A stretch of DNA of 64,000 bases from Aldehydirespirator sp963662645 (GTDB lineage: Bacteria > Actinomycetota > Acidimicrobiia > Acidimicrobiales > Aldehydirespiratoraceae): the NCBI GenBank assembly GCA_963662645.2, contig OY759762.1, positions 3,286,001 to 3,350,000 of the forward strand, in the 5' to 3' direction. A program made the position numbers and the translations under genes. The notes beneath the pieces are model-generated. The model did no database searches. It worked only from the letters and a program-made list of their open reading frames with translations, and was not told the origin of the DNA. This document shows, piece after piece, positions 32,930-40,790 of the stretch. The number at the start of each line of letters is the position of its first letter. Position 1 is the first letter of the stretch.

Positions 32930-35074
32930 ATGCCCGAAGGGGACCCGCCCCTCAGCCTCCGGGACCTGGACGCCATCGACGTCAACCGGCTCCGCGATGT
33001 TGGCCGCAAGCGGGCCGGCGCGCTCACCAAGATGGAGATCAACTCCGTGCTGGACCTGCTCCAGCACTACCCGCGCCGCTACATCGACCGCACCAAGCAG
33101 GCCTGCATCGCCGAGCTCGCCCACGGCGAGGAGGTCTTCGTGGAGGGCTGCGTGGAGCGCAGTTCGTCGAGACCCACCAGGCGGCGCCAGAAGCTCGTCG
33201 AGGCGGTCATCACCGACGACACCGGCCGGCTCAAGCTCACGTTCTTCAACCAGCCCTGGCTCCAGGAGAGCCTGCGACCGGGACGCCAAGTAGTCGTCTT
33301 TGGCAGCCCGACCCTGTATCGGGGCTCACTCCAGATGACGAACCCGGTGGTTGATCTGGTCGGTGACCGCACCGGCCGCTTCTTCGCCGTGTACCCGCAG
33401 TCCGAGAAGGCGAACGTGAACACATGGCAGATCGCCAGGTTCGTAGAGCAGGCCCTCGACCGCTGCCAACCGCGCGGGATACTCGATCCGGTTCCCTCCG
33501 GCGTGCTGCGGAGATTCGGCTTCGTGGGCCGCCACACCGCACTCAACGGGATCCACCGGCCGGCCACCATGCGAGAATCGGGTGAGGCGCGGCGGCGCCT
33601 CGTGTTCGACGAACTCCTGAGGGTGCAGCTTGAACTGGTCAGGCGCAAGCGCTGGCTGGAGCGGCACACGGCCGGCTTGTCGCATGCCGTCGGGGGCGAG
33701 TTGGTCGACCGGTTCCTCTCCCGCCTGCCGTTCCCGCTGACTGGCGCCCAGGAGCGGGTGATCGAAGAGATCGTCAGCGACCTGGCCATGCCGCACCCCA
33801 TGCACCGGCTCATGCAGGGTGACGTGGGTGCGGGCAAGACGGTAGTGGCCCTGTGCGCCCTGCTCACCGCTGTGCAGGGCGGCTTTCAGGGTGCCTTGAT
33901 GGCTCCGACCGAGGTGCTGGCCGAGCAGCACTACGACACCATGGTCTCGCTCCTCGGAGACCTTTCGGTGCCCGACGAGTCGAGGCTCGGCGGGGAGCGG
34001 CCGCTGCGCGTCGACCTCCTGTCGGGGAGCCGGGGCGCAGCCGACAGGCGCAGGACCTCCGACGGGCTCGCGGCCGGTGCTGTCGACATCGTGGTCGGCA
34101 CCCACGCTCTGATCTCCGAGGGACTGGCGTACAGGGCGCTGGGAGTGGTCGTGATCGACGAGCAGCACCGCTTCGGGGTCGAGCAGCGGGCTGTGCTGCG
34201 TGATCGCGGCCCCGGGTCGGTCATGCCCGACCTGCTTGTAATGACCGCGACGCCGATCCCTCGCACCGCGGCCATGACCGTGTACGGCGACTTGGATGTG
34301 TCGGTGCTCGACGAGCTCCCCGCGGGCCGGCTGCCGGTGGCCACATCATGGGCTCGCGGCCCCCTGGAGGAGGCGCAGGTCTTTCAGGCAGTGCGCGCCG
34401 CGGTGTCCGAGGGCCGGCAGGCCTATGTGGTGTGTCCTGTCATCGAGGAGTCCGACGCGCTCGACGTTCGCTCGGTGACAGAGACGCACGACCGCCTGAC
34501 CACCGGCGGAGGCGAGCTGGCCGACCTGCGGGTGGGCCTGCTGCACGGGCGGGTCTCCCCCGCAGAGAAGGAGGCCACGATGGGGCTGTTCCGCTCGGGA
34601 GCGCTCGACGTGCTCGTGTCCACCACCGTCATCGAAGTCGGTGTGGACGTGCCCAACGCGACCATCATGGTGGTGGTCGACGCCGGCCGGTTCGGCATCG
34701 CTCAACTCCATCAGCTCCGCGGCCGGGTGGGCCGCGCCCGCCTCGCGTCAAGCTGTTACCTGATGGGCGAGGCCGTTACTGCGGAGGCCGCGGCCCGGCT
34801 CGAGGCGGTAGTGGACTCCAACGACGGCTTCGAACTGGCCGAGGTGGACCTGGAGTTGCGGGGAGAGGGAACGATCATGGGCGAGCGCCAGAAGGGCCGC
34901 AACGACCTGCGGCTCGCTTCGCTGCGTCGGGACAGGGAGTGGGTTGCCAAGGCCCGCGACGTCGCCATCGAGATGGTCGACGCCGACCCGGACCTGCGGA
35001 GCCACCCGGCGCTCGCGGACGAGATCAACCTGATGCTCGGCGACCGCGAGGCCGAGTTCCTGCTAAAGAGCTAG
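32930..35074 (+). CDS. recG: ATP-dependent DNA helicase RecG
   Basis: 714 residues, normal for RecG, which reverses stalled replication forks and branch-migrates Holliday junctions. The N-terminal wedge/OB domain (about 1-230) is followed by two RecA-like domains with GDVGAGKT (Walker A), DEQHRFG (DExH box), TATPIPRT (motif III) and LHQLRGRVGRA (motif VI). The end has the RecG TRG-type region. rsmD follows 17 bases after the stop. Cytoplasmic, in the fakA-recG-rsmD-coaD run. Confidence 0.95.
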   Translation: MPEGDPPLSLRDLDAIDVNRLRDVGRKRAGALTKMEINSVLDLLQHYPRRYIDRTKQACIAELAHGEEVFVEGCVERSSSRPTRRRQKLVEAVITDDTGRLKLTFFNQPWLQESLRPGRQVVVFGSPTLYRGSLQMTNPVVDLVGDRTGRFFAVYPQSEKANVNTWQIARFVEQALDRCQPRGILDPVPSGVLRRFGFVGRHTALNGIHRPATMRESGEARRRLVFDELLRVQLELVRRKRWLERHTAGLSHAVGGELVDRFLSRLPFPLTGAQERVIEEIVSDLAMPHPMHRLMQGDVGAGKTVVALCALLTAVQGGFQGALMAPTEVLAEQHYDTMVSLLGDLSVPDESRLGGERPLRVDLLSGSRGAADRRRTSDGLAAGAVDIVVGTHALISEGLAYRALGVVVIDEQHRFGVEQRAVLRDRGPGSVMPDLLVMTATPIPRTAAMTVYGDLDVSVLDELPAGRLPVATSWARGPLEEAQVFQAVRAAVSEGRQAYVVCPVIEESDALDVRSVTETHDRLTTGGGELADLRVGLLHGRVSPAEKEATMGLFRSGALDVLVSTTVIEVGVDVPNATIMVVVDAGRFGIAQLHQLRGRVGRARLASSCYLMGEAVTAEAAARLEAVVDSNDGFELAEVDLELRGEGTIMGERQKGRNDLRLASLRRDREWVAKARDVAIEMVDADPDLRSHPALADEINLMLGDREAEFLLKS

Positions 35075-35091
35075 GGGCCGGGCGGGCAGCT

Positions 35092-35649
35092 GTGAGCATT
35101 CGTGTCGTGGCCGGCTCGGCCAAGGGCCGCCGGCTGGAAGCCCCCGCCGGACTCCTCACGCGGCCCACCCCCAACCGGGTGCGCGAGGCCGTGTTCAACT
35201 CGCTCTACTCGCTCGGCGCCATCGAGGGCGCCCGGGTTCTCGACCTCTTCGCCGGCACCGGCGCGCTGGGTATCGAGGCGCTGAGCCGGGGCGCGGCCGA
35301 AGCGGTGTTCGTCGAGTGCGATCAGGCTGTGGCCGACATGCTGCGGCGCAACCTCGAGACCACCCGCCTGGCGGGCGCCGCCACCGTGATGGTCGTCGAG
35401 GCGGATGCCGCTCTCGCCGAACTGGCTCATCGACGCTTCGATGTGGCGCTGGTGGATCCCCCGTACGCCTTCGACACCTGGCCGGACTTGCTGTCGCGGG
35501 TTCCGGCTCAGATGGTCGTGGCCGAGTCGGATCGGCCGGTGGATGTGGGACCGCGCTTTGCCATCCACCATCGCAGGCGTCACGGCGGTACCGTGGTGAC
35601 GTTCGCACAAGCTGCCGAAGAGGCCGAGCGGATAGGGAGCGATCAGTGA
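35092..35649 (+). CDS. rsmD: 16S rRNA (guanine966-N2)-methyltransferase
   Basis: 185 residues from a GTG (VSIRVVAGSAKGRRL). RsmD signatures are AKGRRLEAP, PTPNRVREAVFNSL, the SAM loop DLFAGTGALGIEALSRGA and the catalytic DPPY. It methylates G966 in helix 31 of 16S rRNA. Its TGA overlaps the GTG of coaD (GTGA), the classical rsmD-coaD coupling. Confidence 0.94.
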   Translation: MSIRVVAGSAKGRRLEAPAGLLTRPTPNRVREAVFNSLYSLGAIEGARVLDLFAGTGALGIEALSRGAAEAVFVECDQAVADMLRRNLETTRLAGAATVMVVEADAALAELAHRRFDVALVDPPYAFDTWPDLLSRVPAQMVVAESDRPVDVGPRFAIHHRRRHGGTVVTFAQAAEEAERIGSDQ

Positions 35650-36131
35650 CCCGTGTGCTGTACCCCGGATCCTTCGACCCGATCCACTACGGCCATCTCG
35701 AGATCATCGAGACCATCGCCCAACTGTTCGACGAGGTGGTCGTGGCGGCCATGCGCAATCCCCAGAAGGGCCAGGGCCTCTTCGGCCTGGACGAGCGGGA
35801 GCAGATGATCAAGGAGTGCTGCGCTCACCTGCCCAATGTCTCGGTGGCGATGTTCTCCAACCTGGTGGTCAACCTGGCCCGAGACGTGGAGGCCGATTTC
35901 ATCGTGAAGGGGCTCAGGGCGGTCTCCGACTTCGAGAACGAGCTGCAGATGGCCCAAATGAACCACGCTCTGGCGGGCGTGCAGACGATCTTCATCCCAT
36001 CGGCCAGCAAGAGGTCGTTCGTGGCCTCCAAGCTGATTCGGGAGGTCGTACGGCTCGGAGGGGACGTCACATCCATGGTGCCCGAGCCGGTGCAGGTGCG
36101 GCTGGCCAGCCGACTCGAGCAGGAACAATGA
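35646..36131 (+). CDS. coaD: Phosphopantetheine adenylyltransferase
   Basis: 161 residues, the family length. The nucleotidyltransferase motif YPGSFDPIHYGH (TxxH-like HxGH at the end) and VKGLRAVSDFENELQMAQMN are diagnostic. It makes dephospho-CoA from 4'-phosphopantetheine and ATP in CoA synthesis. GTG start overlapping rsmD; its stop overlaps the next ATG (ATGA). Confidence 0.96.
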   Translation: MTRVLYPGSFDPIHYGHLEIIETIAQLFDEVVVAAMRNPQKGQGLFGLDEREQMIKECCAHLPNVSVAMFSNLVVNLARDVEADFIVKGLRAVSDFENELQMAQMNHALAGVQTIFIPSASKRSFVASKLIREVVRLGGDVTSMVPEPVQVRLASRLEQEQ

Positions 36132-36712
36132 GTTCAGGCGACCCGATCCCGTCGGCGGAGGCCGGCCGTTCCGGCAGTTCGGCTGAGGCTCGGCGGCTGG
36201 CCGTCGAGCAAATGCTCACCCAGGCCATCCGAATGGTGGAGCGGTCGCGGCCGATGCCGTTCTCGACTTCGGTGATGATCAACGGCGAGGAGCTGTTGGG
36301 GATCCTGCAGAAGGCATTCGCGGCCCTGCCCGAGGAGCTGCGGGCTGCTCGGTGGATGCTGAAGGAACGCGACGACATGCGGCTGCGCACGCAGCGGGAG
36401 GGCGAGGACATCATCGCGGCCGCCCGGGCTCGAGCCGAGCAGATGGTCCAGCGCAGCGAGGTCGCCAAGGCCGCGGACATGCGGGCGAGGCGGACGATCG
36501 ATGAGGCGGAGGAGCGGGCCAGGAGGATGAAGCTGGAGACCGAGGACTGGTGCGACCAGCGTCTCGCAGCCTTCGAGGCGATGCTCCACAAGACGGCCAC
36601 CGCAGTGTCGACCGGGCGCCAGCGACTCCAGGACACCAGGTTGCCCCGCCCGGCACCGGCGCCTCCGCCGCCCGAACTCGACGACGACGTATTCGACCAG
36701 GACGTGGGTTGA
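36128..36712 (+). CDS. Coiled-coil protein of the coaD-yceD locus (DivIVA/AtpF-like)
   Basis: 194 residues, no membrane segment. The centre (about 70-160) is a long charged helix with Glu/Arg/Ala heptads (EDIIAAARARAEQM, then AEERARRMKLE), resembling DivIVA- or ATP-synthase-B-like coiled coils often annotated at this spot in Actinobacteria. The C-terminal tail is Pro-rich then acidic. It may be a scaffold in growth or division; function is not established. It is coupled at both ends by ATGA and TTGA overlaps. Confidence 0.75.
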   Translation: MSSGDPIPSAEAGRSGSSAEARRLAVEQMLTQAIRMVERSRPMPFSTSVMINGEELLGILQKAFAALPEELRAARWMLKERDDMRLRTQREGEDIIAAARARAEQMVQRSEVAKAADMRARRTIDEAEERARRMKLETEDWCDQRLAAFEAMLHKTATAVSTGRQRLQDTRLPRPAPAPPPPELDDDVFDQDVG

Positions 36713-37164
36713 ACGCGCCCCCGCGGTTGGTGGTGGACTGTGCCCGGCTAGACGCCGGCTCGGTCGACCACATCGAAGTCAGCGACGAGTGCGTTCTGGA
36801 CGAGCCCGGTGTTCAGGGGGCTCAAGTAGCGGGCGGGGTCGTGCGGGTGGAAGTGGTGATAAGGGCGGCCGGAGGCGCCTTCGTGGCGGTCGGGCACCTG
36901 TCAGGCACCTGGTCTGCGGAGTGCCGTCGCTGCCTCGAGGAGGTTCAGGGGCCGCTTGAGGCCCCGCTGCGCGAGGTGTTCGAATGGGTGCCGAGCGAGG
37001 GTGAGACTTGGCCGGTCAGGGACCAGCGCATCGACCTGGCGCCGCCGGCTCGCGAGGCCGCTGTGCTGGCCCTGCCGCTGGCGCCCCTGTGCTCGGAGGA
37101 CTGCGCGGGGCCGGTGCCGGACCGGTTCCCGACGGGGCCGGCCGCGGCCGGCCTGCCCTCTTGA
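36709..37164 (+). CDS. yceD: YceD/DUF177 family protein
   Basis: 151 residues from a TTG that overlaps the previous stop (TTGA); GTG codons at 36730 and 36733 are alternatives. DUF177 landmarks are the GTWSAECRRCLEEV strand with its paired cysteines and the later LCSEDCAG, probably a metal site. YceD is encoded next to rpmF in most bacteria and is linked to 23S rRNA accumulation. The rpmF gene follows after 82 bases. Confidence 0.88.
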   Translation: MNAPPRLVVDCARLDAGSVDHIEVSDECVLDEPGVQGAQVAGGVVRVEVVIRAAGGAFVAVGHLSGTWSAECRRCLEEVQGPLEAPLREVFEWVPSEGETWPVRDQRIDLAPPAREAAVLALPLAPLCSEDCAGPVPDRFPTGPAAAGLPS

Positions 37165-37196
37165 AACATGCGGGCGTAGGCCTTGCCGCCGCCCGG

Positions 37197-37202
37197 TAGG
37201 CT
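37197..37202 (+). promoter_or_regulatory. Possible -10 box TAGGCT of rpmF
   Basis: TAGGCT lies 44 bases before the rpmF ATG. This would give a leader of about 38 bases. Confidence 0.3.
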
Positions 37203-37246
37203 GCCGGGCCGGATTGTCCGACCGGCCGCCGAAGACCAGGATCCGC

Positions 37247-37426
37247 ATGGCTGTTCCCAAGAAGAAGACCTCGAAGGCCAAGGGCCGCAGCCGGAGGGCC
37301 TCCGCATGGCGGATCCGTCCCGGCGGCCGCAGCGCCTGCAGCCGCTGCGGCGCGGTCAAGCGCCCCCACCGCGTGTGCGGCAACTGCGGCTGGTACCACG
37401 ACCGGCAGGCCATCGAAGTCGAATAG
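37247..37426 (+). CDS. rpmF: 50S ribosomal protein L32
   Basis: 59 residues. The start MAVPKKKTSKAKGRSRRA is the universal bL32 N terminus. The zinc ribbon CSRCG-(9)-CGNC has four intact cysteines, so this is the zinc-bound (C+) form. It follows yceD as usual. Confidence 0.97.
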   Translation: MAVPKKKTSKAKGRSRRASAWRIRPGGRSACSRCGAVKRPHRVCGNCGWYHDRQAIEVE

Positions 37427-37450
37427 CCAGCGGGTCCTTAGAAGCGGCGC

Positions 37451-37573
37451 TGGTAGGTGCAAGCCCGTCGTGTTGCGAGGGAGTGTCTCCCGCTCTTGTT
37501 CGCTGCGACCTGAGGGCCGCTCGGACCACCGCCCCGCCCGTATGGGCCGGGTTTGTGTGCCTACCCGCGGGGC
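37451..37573 (+). repeat. Dispersed 125-bp element, copy A (full length)
   Basis: This lies in the only gene-free stretch over 300 bases (37427-37752). It runs from TGGTAGGTG to CCTACCCGC and shares the core TCCCGCTCTTGTTCGCTGCG, GGGCCGCTCGG and CCCGTATGGGCCGG with copies C and E. The ends are similar inverted repeats. The rest of the gap (37574-37752) shows no gene; a plsX promoter is expected there but none is clear. Confidence 0.8.
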
Positions 37574-37752
37574 TTCTTGGCGACCCATCTCAGTCGAGCG
37601 CCGGGTGTCATGAAGTGACAATGGAACCTTTGTCGTCGTCGAACGGTCTGAATGACTATGCGCCGTGGGGTCGGTAGCCGGATCGAGCGGACTGTGTCCG
37701 AATCAGCCGGGGGGCCGTCGGCCACCCCGAGCGTTCGGTGCCTGCCGGAGCC

Positions 37753-38739
37753 ATGGAACCGGTAGCCGTTGACGCCATGGGGGGCGATCGCGGCCCCGGC
37801 GAGATCGTGGCTGGCGCCCGCCGCGCCGCCGACGAGCTGGGGATCCCGGTGGTGCTGGTGGGGCGGTCCGACGAGTTGGGCGACACGGGCGGGCTGGAGG
37901 TTATCGAGGCGTCCGAAGTGATTCCCATGGACGCCGAGCCGGGGTCGAGCGTGCGCACCATGAAGGACTCGTCGCTGGTGAGGGCCGCCGAGGCGGTGCG
38001 CGACGGCCGGGCCTCGGCGATGGTGTCGGCGGGAAACACCGGTGCGGCCATGGGCTCGGCCCTGCTGCGCATGGGGCGCGTTCGCGGCATCGCCCGCCCC
38101 GCGATCGCCACGCCCATCCCGACGCCGGGGGCCAGTCCCACTACCCTGCTCGACTCGGGCGCCAACGCGGAGTGCCGACCGGAGTGGCTCGTGCAGTTCG
38201 CTCGCATGGGATCGGTCTACGCCCGCGACCGCTTCGGGATCGAGCGGCCCCGGGTGGGCCTGTTGTCGATAGGCGAGGAGGCCGGCAAGGGCAACGATTT
38301 CACCAAGGGCGTCTTCGAACTGCTCTCGAACAGCCGGTGGGCAGACGCCGTCGGAGCGGAGTGGATCGGCAACGTGGAGGGTCGAGACATCATGACCCCC
38401 GCCGTCGACGTGGTCGTGACGGACGGCTTCACCGGCAACGTGACGCTCAAGGCGCTGGAAGGGGCGCTGCGGGCCCTGTTCGGCCGGATGCTGGTGGCCA
38501 TAGACACAGACGACACCTCGCGGAGGGCCGGGGAGATGCTCGCTCCCGCCCTCGACGTGATGGCACAGGAACTTCACCCCGACAGCGTCGGCGGCGCGCT
38601 CCTGCTGGGGGTGCGGGGCGTTTGCGTGATCTCGCACGGCGCCAGCAGCGCGGCTGCGGTGATGAACGCGGTGGGTGTGGCCCGCGAGATGGTCGCCGCA
38701 GGCATGGTGGACCACATCGCGGCTACTGCCCGCGGATAG
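37753..38739 (+). CDS. plsX: Phosphate acyltransferase
   Basis: 328 residues from the ATG at 37753, which puts VAVDAMGGD at the usual distance from the N terminus; a GTG 15 bases upstream is less likely. Other PlsX marks are SAGNTGA, LDSGANAEC, IGEEAGKGN and DGFTGNVTLK. It makes acyl-phosphate from acyl-ACP for phospholipid synthesis at the membrane surface. acpP and rnc follow, the classical plsX-acpP-rnc order without the fab genes. Confidence 0.95.
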   Translation: MEPVAVDAMGGDRGPGEIVAGARRAADELGIPVVLVGRSDELGDTGGLEVIEASEVIPMDAEPGSSVRTMKDSSLVRAAEAVRDGRASAMVSAGNTGAAMGSALLRMGRVRGIARPAIATPIPTPGASPTTLLDSGANAECRPEWLVQFARMGSVYARDRFGIERPRVGLLSIGEEAGKGNDFTKGVFELLSNSRWADAVGAEWIGNVEGRDIMTPAVDVVVTDGFTGNVTLKALEGALRALFGRMLVAIDTDDTSRRAGEMLAPALDVMAQELHPDSVGGALLLGVRGVCVISHGASSAAAVMNAVGVAREMVAAGMVDHIAATARG

Positions 38740-38784
38740 ACGGGAACGGGGGTGAGGCCTAGAGGTGGCCTGCGCCCTCGACGG

Positions 38785-38790
38785 TATGGT
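38785..38790 (+). promoter_or_regulatory. Possible -10 box TATGGT of acpP
   Basis: TATGGT would start an mRNA with a leader of about 34 bases containing GGAGG before the acpP ATG. Confidence 0.35.
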
Positions 38791-38830
38791 GGTCGATCGC
38801 ATCGACGAGAGACCACGCACGGAGGCGCCG

Positions 38831-39121
38831 ATGCCGGCAGAAACCCACGTGGAGCAGGCACCAATGGGACGTGAGGAGGTCTTGGCGCTCATTCGGGACC
38901 GTCTTGCCGACATCCTCGAGATAGACCCCTCCGACATCGCCGAAGGCGCCTCGTTCGCCGACGACCTCGATGCCGACTCGCTCGCGCTCATCGAGCTCGT
39001 GGAGGGAATCGAGGAGGAGCTGGCGGAACGCGCGGTGGGCTTTCGCATCGAGGACGAGGATCTGGAGGACCTGCGTTCTGTCCGAGATGCCGTCGACTAC
39101 GTCGTAGCGAAGCTGGGTTGA
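38831..39121 (+). CDS. acpP: Acyl carrier protein
   Basis: 96 residues from the ATG at 38831, with GGAGG 5 bases upstream (38821-38825). The carrier motif DLDADSLALIELVE holds the serine that receives phosphopantetheine. The N-terminal 15 residues and a slightly long helix 3 make it longer than E. coli AcpP (78). Its gene sits between plsX and rnc; the stop overlaps the rnc TTG (TTGA). Confidence 0.92.
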   Translation: MPAETHVEQAPMGREEVLALIRDRLADILEIDPSDIAEGASFADDLDADSLALIELVEGIEEELAERAVGFRIEDEDLEDLRSVRDAVDYVVAKLG

Positions 39122-39855
39122 CGGTCCAGACCGCTTCGGCGGCCGCGGCGACGCTGATGGACCGGCTCGGCCACCGGTTTGGTGACGCCACACTCCTCGA
39201 TTTGGCCCTCACACATCGCTCCTGGTGCGCGGAGCACTCGAATTCGTCCTCCAACGAGCGACTGGAGTTTCTCGGCGACGCTGTCCTGGGCTTGGTCGTG
39301 ACCCAGAGGCTCTACTCGCGTTTCGGCAAATGGTCCGAGGGAGACTTGGCCAAGACCCGTTCGTCGCTCGTCAACGCGGCCACCCTGGCTGACGTCGGCC
39401 GATCGATCGGCTTGGGCGGCCTGCTGCGCCTCGGCCGGGGGGAGGCCTCCTCGGGCGGCCGCGAGAAGTCCTCGATCCTGGCCGACGCGGTGGAGGCGGT
39501 GATCGGGGCGGTGTACATCGACGGCGGCATCGGCGCGGCCGACAGTGCGGTCGGCCGACTCCTCGGCTCGCGCATCGACGCCGCGGCCCGAGCTCCCGGC
39601 TACGCCGATTTCAAGACGAGGCTCCAGGAATTGGCGGCCAGTCTCGGACTCGCCCCCCCGGCCTACGATGTGACCACCAGCGGGCCCGCACACGACACGT
39701 TGTTCGAGGCCAGGGTGCATGCCGGCGCCGCCCGCGGCATCGGCAGGGGAAGCACTAAGAAGGACGCCGAACAGCACGCCGCCGAAATCGCCTACGCGGC
39801 TCTCACGTCAGAGGCCGAGCGGGTAGCCAGCCGTTCATCAGAGGTCCGATCATGA
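39118..39855 (+). CDS. rnc: Ribonuclease III
   Basis: 245 residues from a TTG overlapping the acpP stop. The catalytic signature ERLEFLGDAVL is near residue 43, the second metal region is SILADAVEAVIGAVYIDGG, and the C-terminal double-stranded-RNA-binding domain covers about 165-235 (GRGSTKKDAEQHAA). It processes rRNA precursors and other duplex RNAs. Its stop overlaps the next ATG. Confidence 0.95.
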   Translation: MTVQTASAAAATLMDRLGHRFGDATLLDLALTHRSWCAEHSNSSSNERLEFLGDAVLGLVVTQRLYSRFGKWSEGDLAKTRSSLVNAATLADVGRSIGLGGLLRLGRGEASSGGREKSSILADAVEAVIGAVYIDGGIGAADSAVGRLLGSRIDAAARAPGYADFKTRLQELAASLGLAPPAYDVTTSGPAHDTLFEARVHAGAARGIGRGSTKKDAEQHAAEIAYAALTSEAERVASRSSEVRS

Positions 39856-40715
39856 GCACATCGCGCGCCAAGCAAAGCCTCGCCTTCGAGCTGCCGGAGG
39901 TCGAGACGATACGGCGAGACCTCGAACGCGAGATCATCGGCCGCAAGGTCAAGACCGCAGAGGCCTCGAGCATGAAATGCCTGCGCCGCTACCACACCCG
40001 CAAGGCCTTCACCTCGCAGCTGGAGGGGGCCAAGATCACCGATGTGAGGCGGGTAGGCCTGTACCTGGTGATCGAGCTCAGCACCGAGACGCTGCTTGTG
40101 CTGTCGCTCGGCTCGTCGGGTTCCCCTCGCCGGAACGCCAACAAGCATCCCAGGGTCGCGGGCACCGAGGTGGTGATCTCGTTCACGCAGTACGGCCAGC
40201 TGCGCTTCGTGGACACCGAGGGCACAGGCCAGCTGTTCGTGGTGCCTTGCGACGACTTCGCGACTGCCGTGCCGGATGTGGCCGGACTCGGCCTCGATCC
40301 GGTCGCCACGCCGATCTCTTGGACGGAGATGGGCCGGCTCCTCCTCCAGAGGGACACGAAGCTCAAGACTTTGATCACCGACGACACGTTCGTGGTCGGC
40401 ATCGGCGACATATACGCAGACGAGATCCTGTTCGAGGCGGGGCTGCGCTTCGACCGGATCTCCAACACCCTGTCCACCCAGGAGATCCGCCGCCTGCACC
40501 GGGCGCTCGTCGGCACGATGCACGACGCCATGAAGTACCGGGGGACGTCGGTCCCGGACCGCCCCTTCGTGGACCCGTTCGGCCAGCCGGGCAGCTACGC
40601 CGGACATCTGAAGGTATGGGGCCGGCAGGGCGCGCTGAGCGAGAGGTCCCGGACTCCGATCAAGCGGGTCAAGTTCCGCGGCAGATGGACCTACTACTGC
40701 GACACGCAGGTCTGA
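39852..40715 (+). CDS. Fpg/Nei (MutM-like) protein lacking catalytic residues
   Basis: 287 residues at the standard mutM position between rnc and smc. The fold is clear: FELPEVETIRRDLE and the helix-two-turn-helix region VVGIGDIYADEILFEAGLRFDR. However, active Fpg begins Met-Pro-Glu, with the free N-terminal proline attacking the base sugar. Here the matching position is Phe and 11 residues precede it. The conserved lysine in RRxGKY is Leu (RRVGLYL), and the C-terminal zinc finger has lost at least three of four cysteines (only YCDTQV remains). It should still bind DNA but not act as a glycosylase/lyase by the known mechanism. The gene is intact and coupled, so it is probably selected for some other role. 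Confidence 0.88.
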   Translation: MSTSRAKQSLAFELPEVETIRRDLEREIIGRKVKTAEASSMKCLRRYHTRKAFTSQLEGAKITDVRRVGLYLVIELSTETLLVLSLGSSGSPRRNANKHPRVAGTEVVISFTQYGQLRFVDTEGTGQLFVVPCDDFATAVPDVAGLGLDPVATPISWTEMGRLLLQRDTKLKTLITDDTFVVGIGDIYADEILFEAGLRFDRISNTLSTQEIRRLHRALVGTMHDAMKYRGTSVPDRPFVDPFGQPGSYAGHLKVWGRQGALSERSRTPIKRVKFRGRWTYYCDTQV

Positions 40716-40777
40716 TCGCCGCTCTTTGCTGACGGCCGGAAGGCATGGGGATGCCCGGTTCCAGAAACCGGCCGAAC

Positions 40778-40783
40778 TAGCGT
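40778..40783 (+). promoter_or_regulatory. -10 box TAGCGT of smc
   Basis: TAGCGT ends 7 bases before the smc GTG at 40791, giving a leaderless transcript separate from the rnc operon. Confidence 0.5.
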
Positions 40784-40790
40784 CGCGCTC

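Noticed and set aside
36128..36712. ATP synthase subunit b (atpF)
   Set aside because: Similar coiled-coil composition, but there is no N-terminal membrane helix and no atp genes are near.
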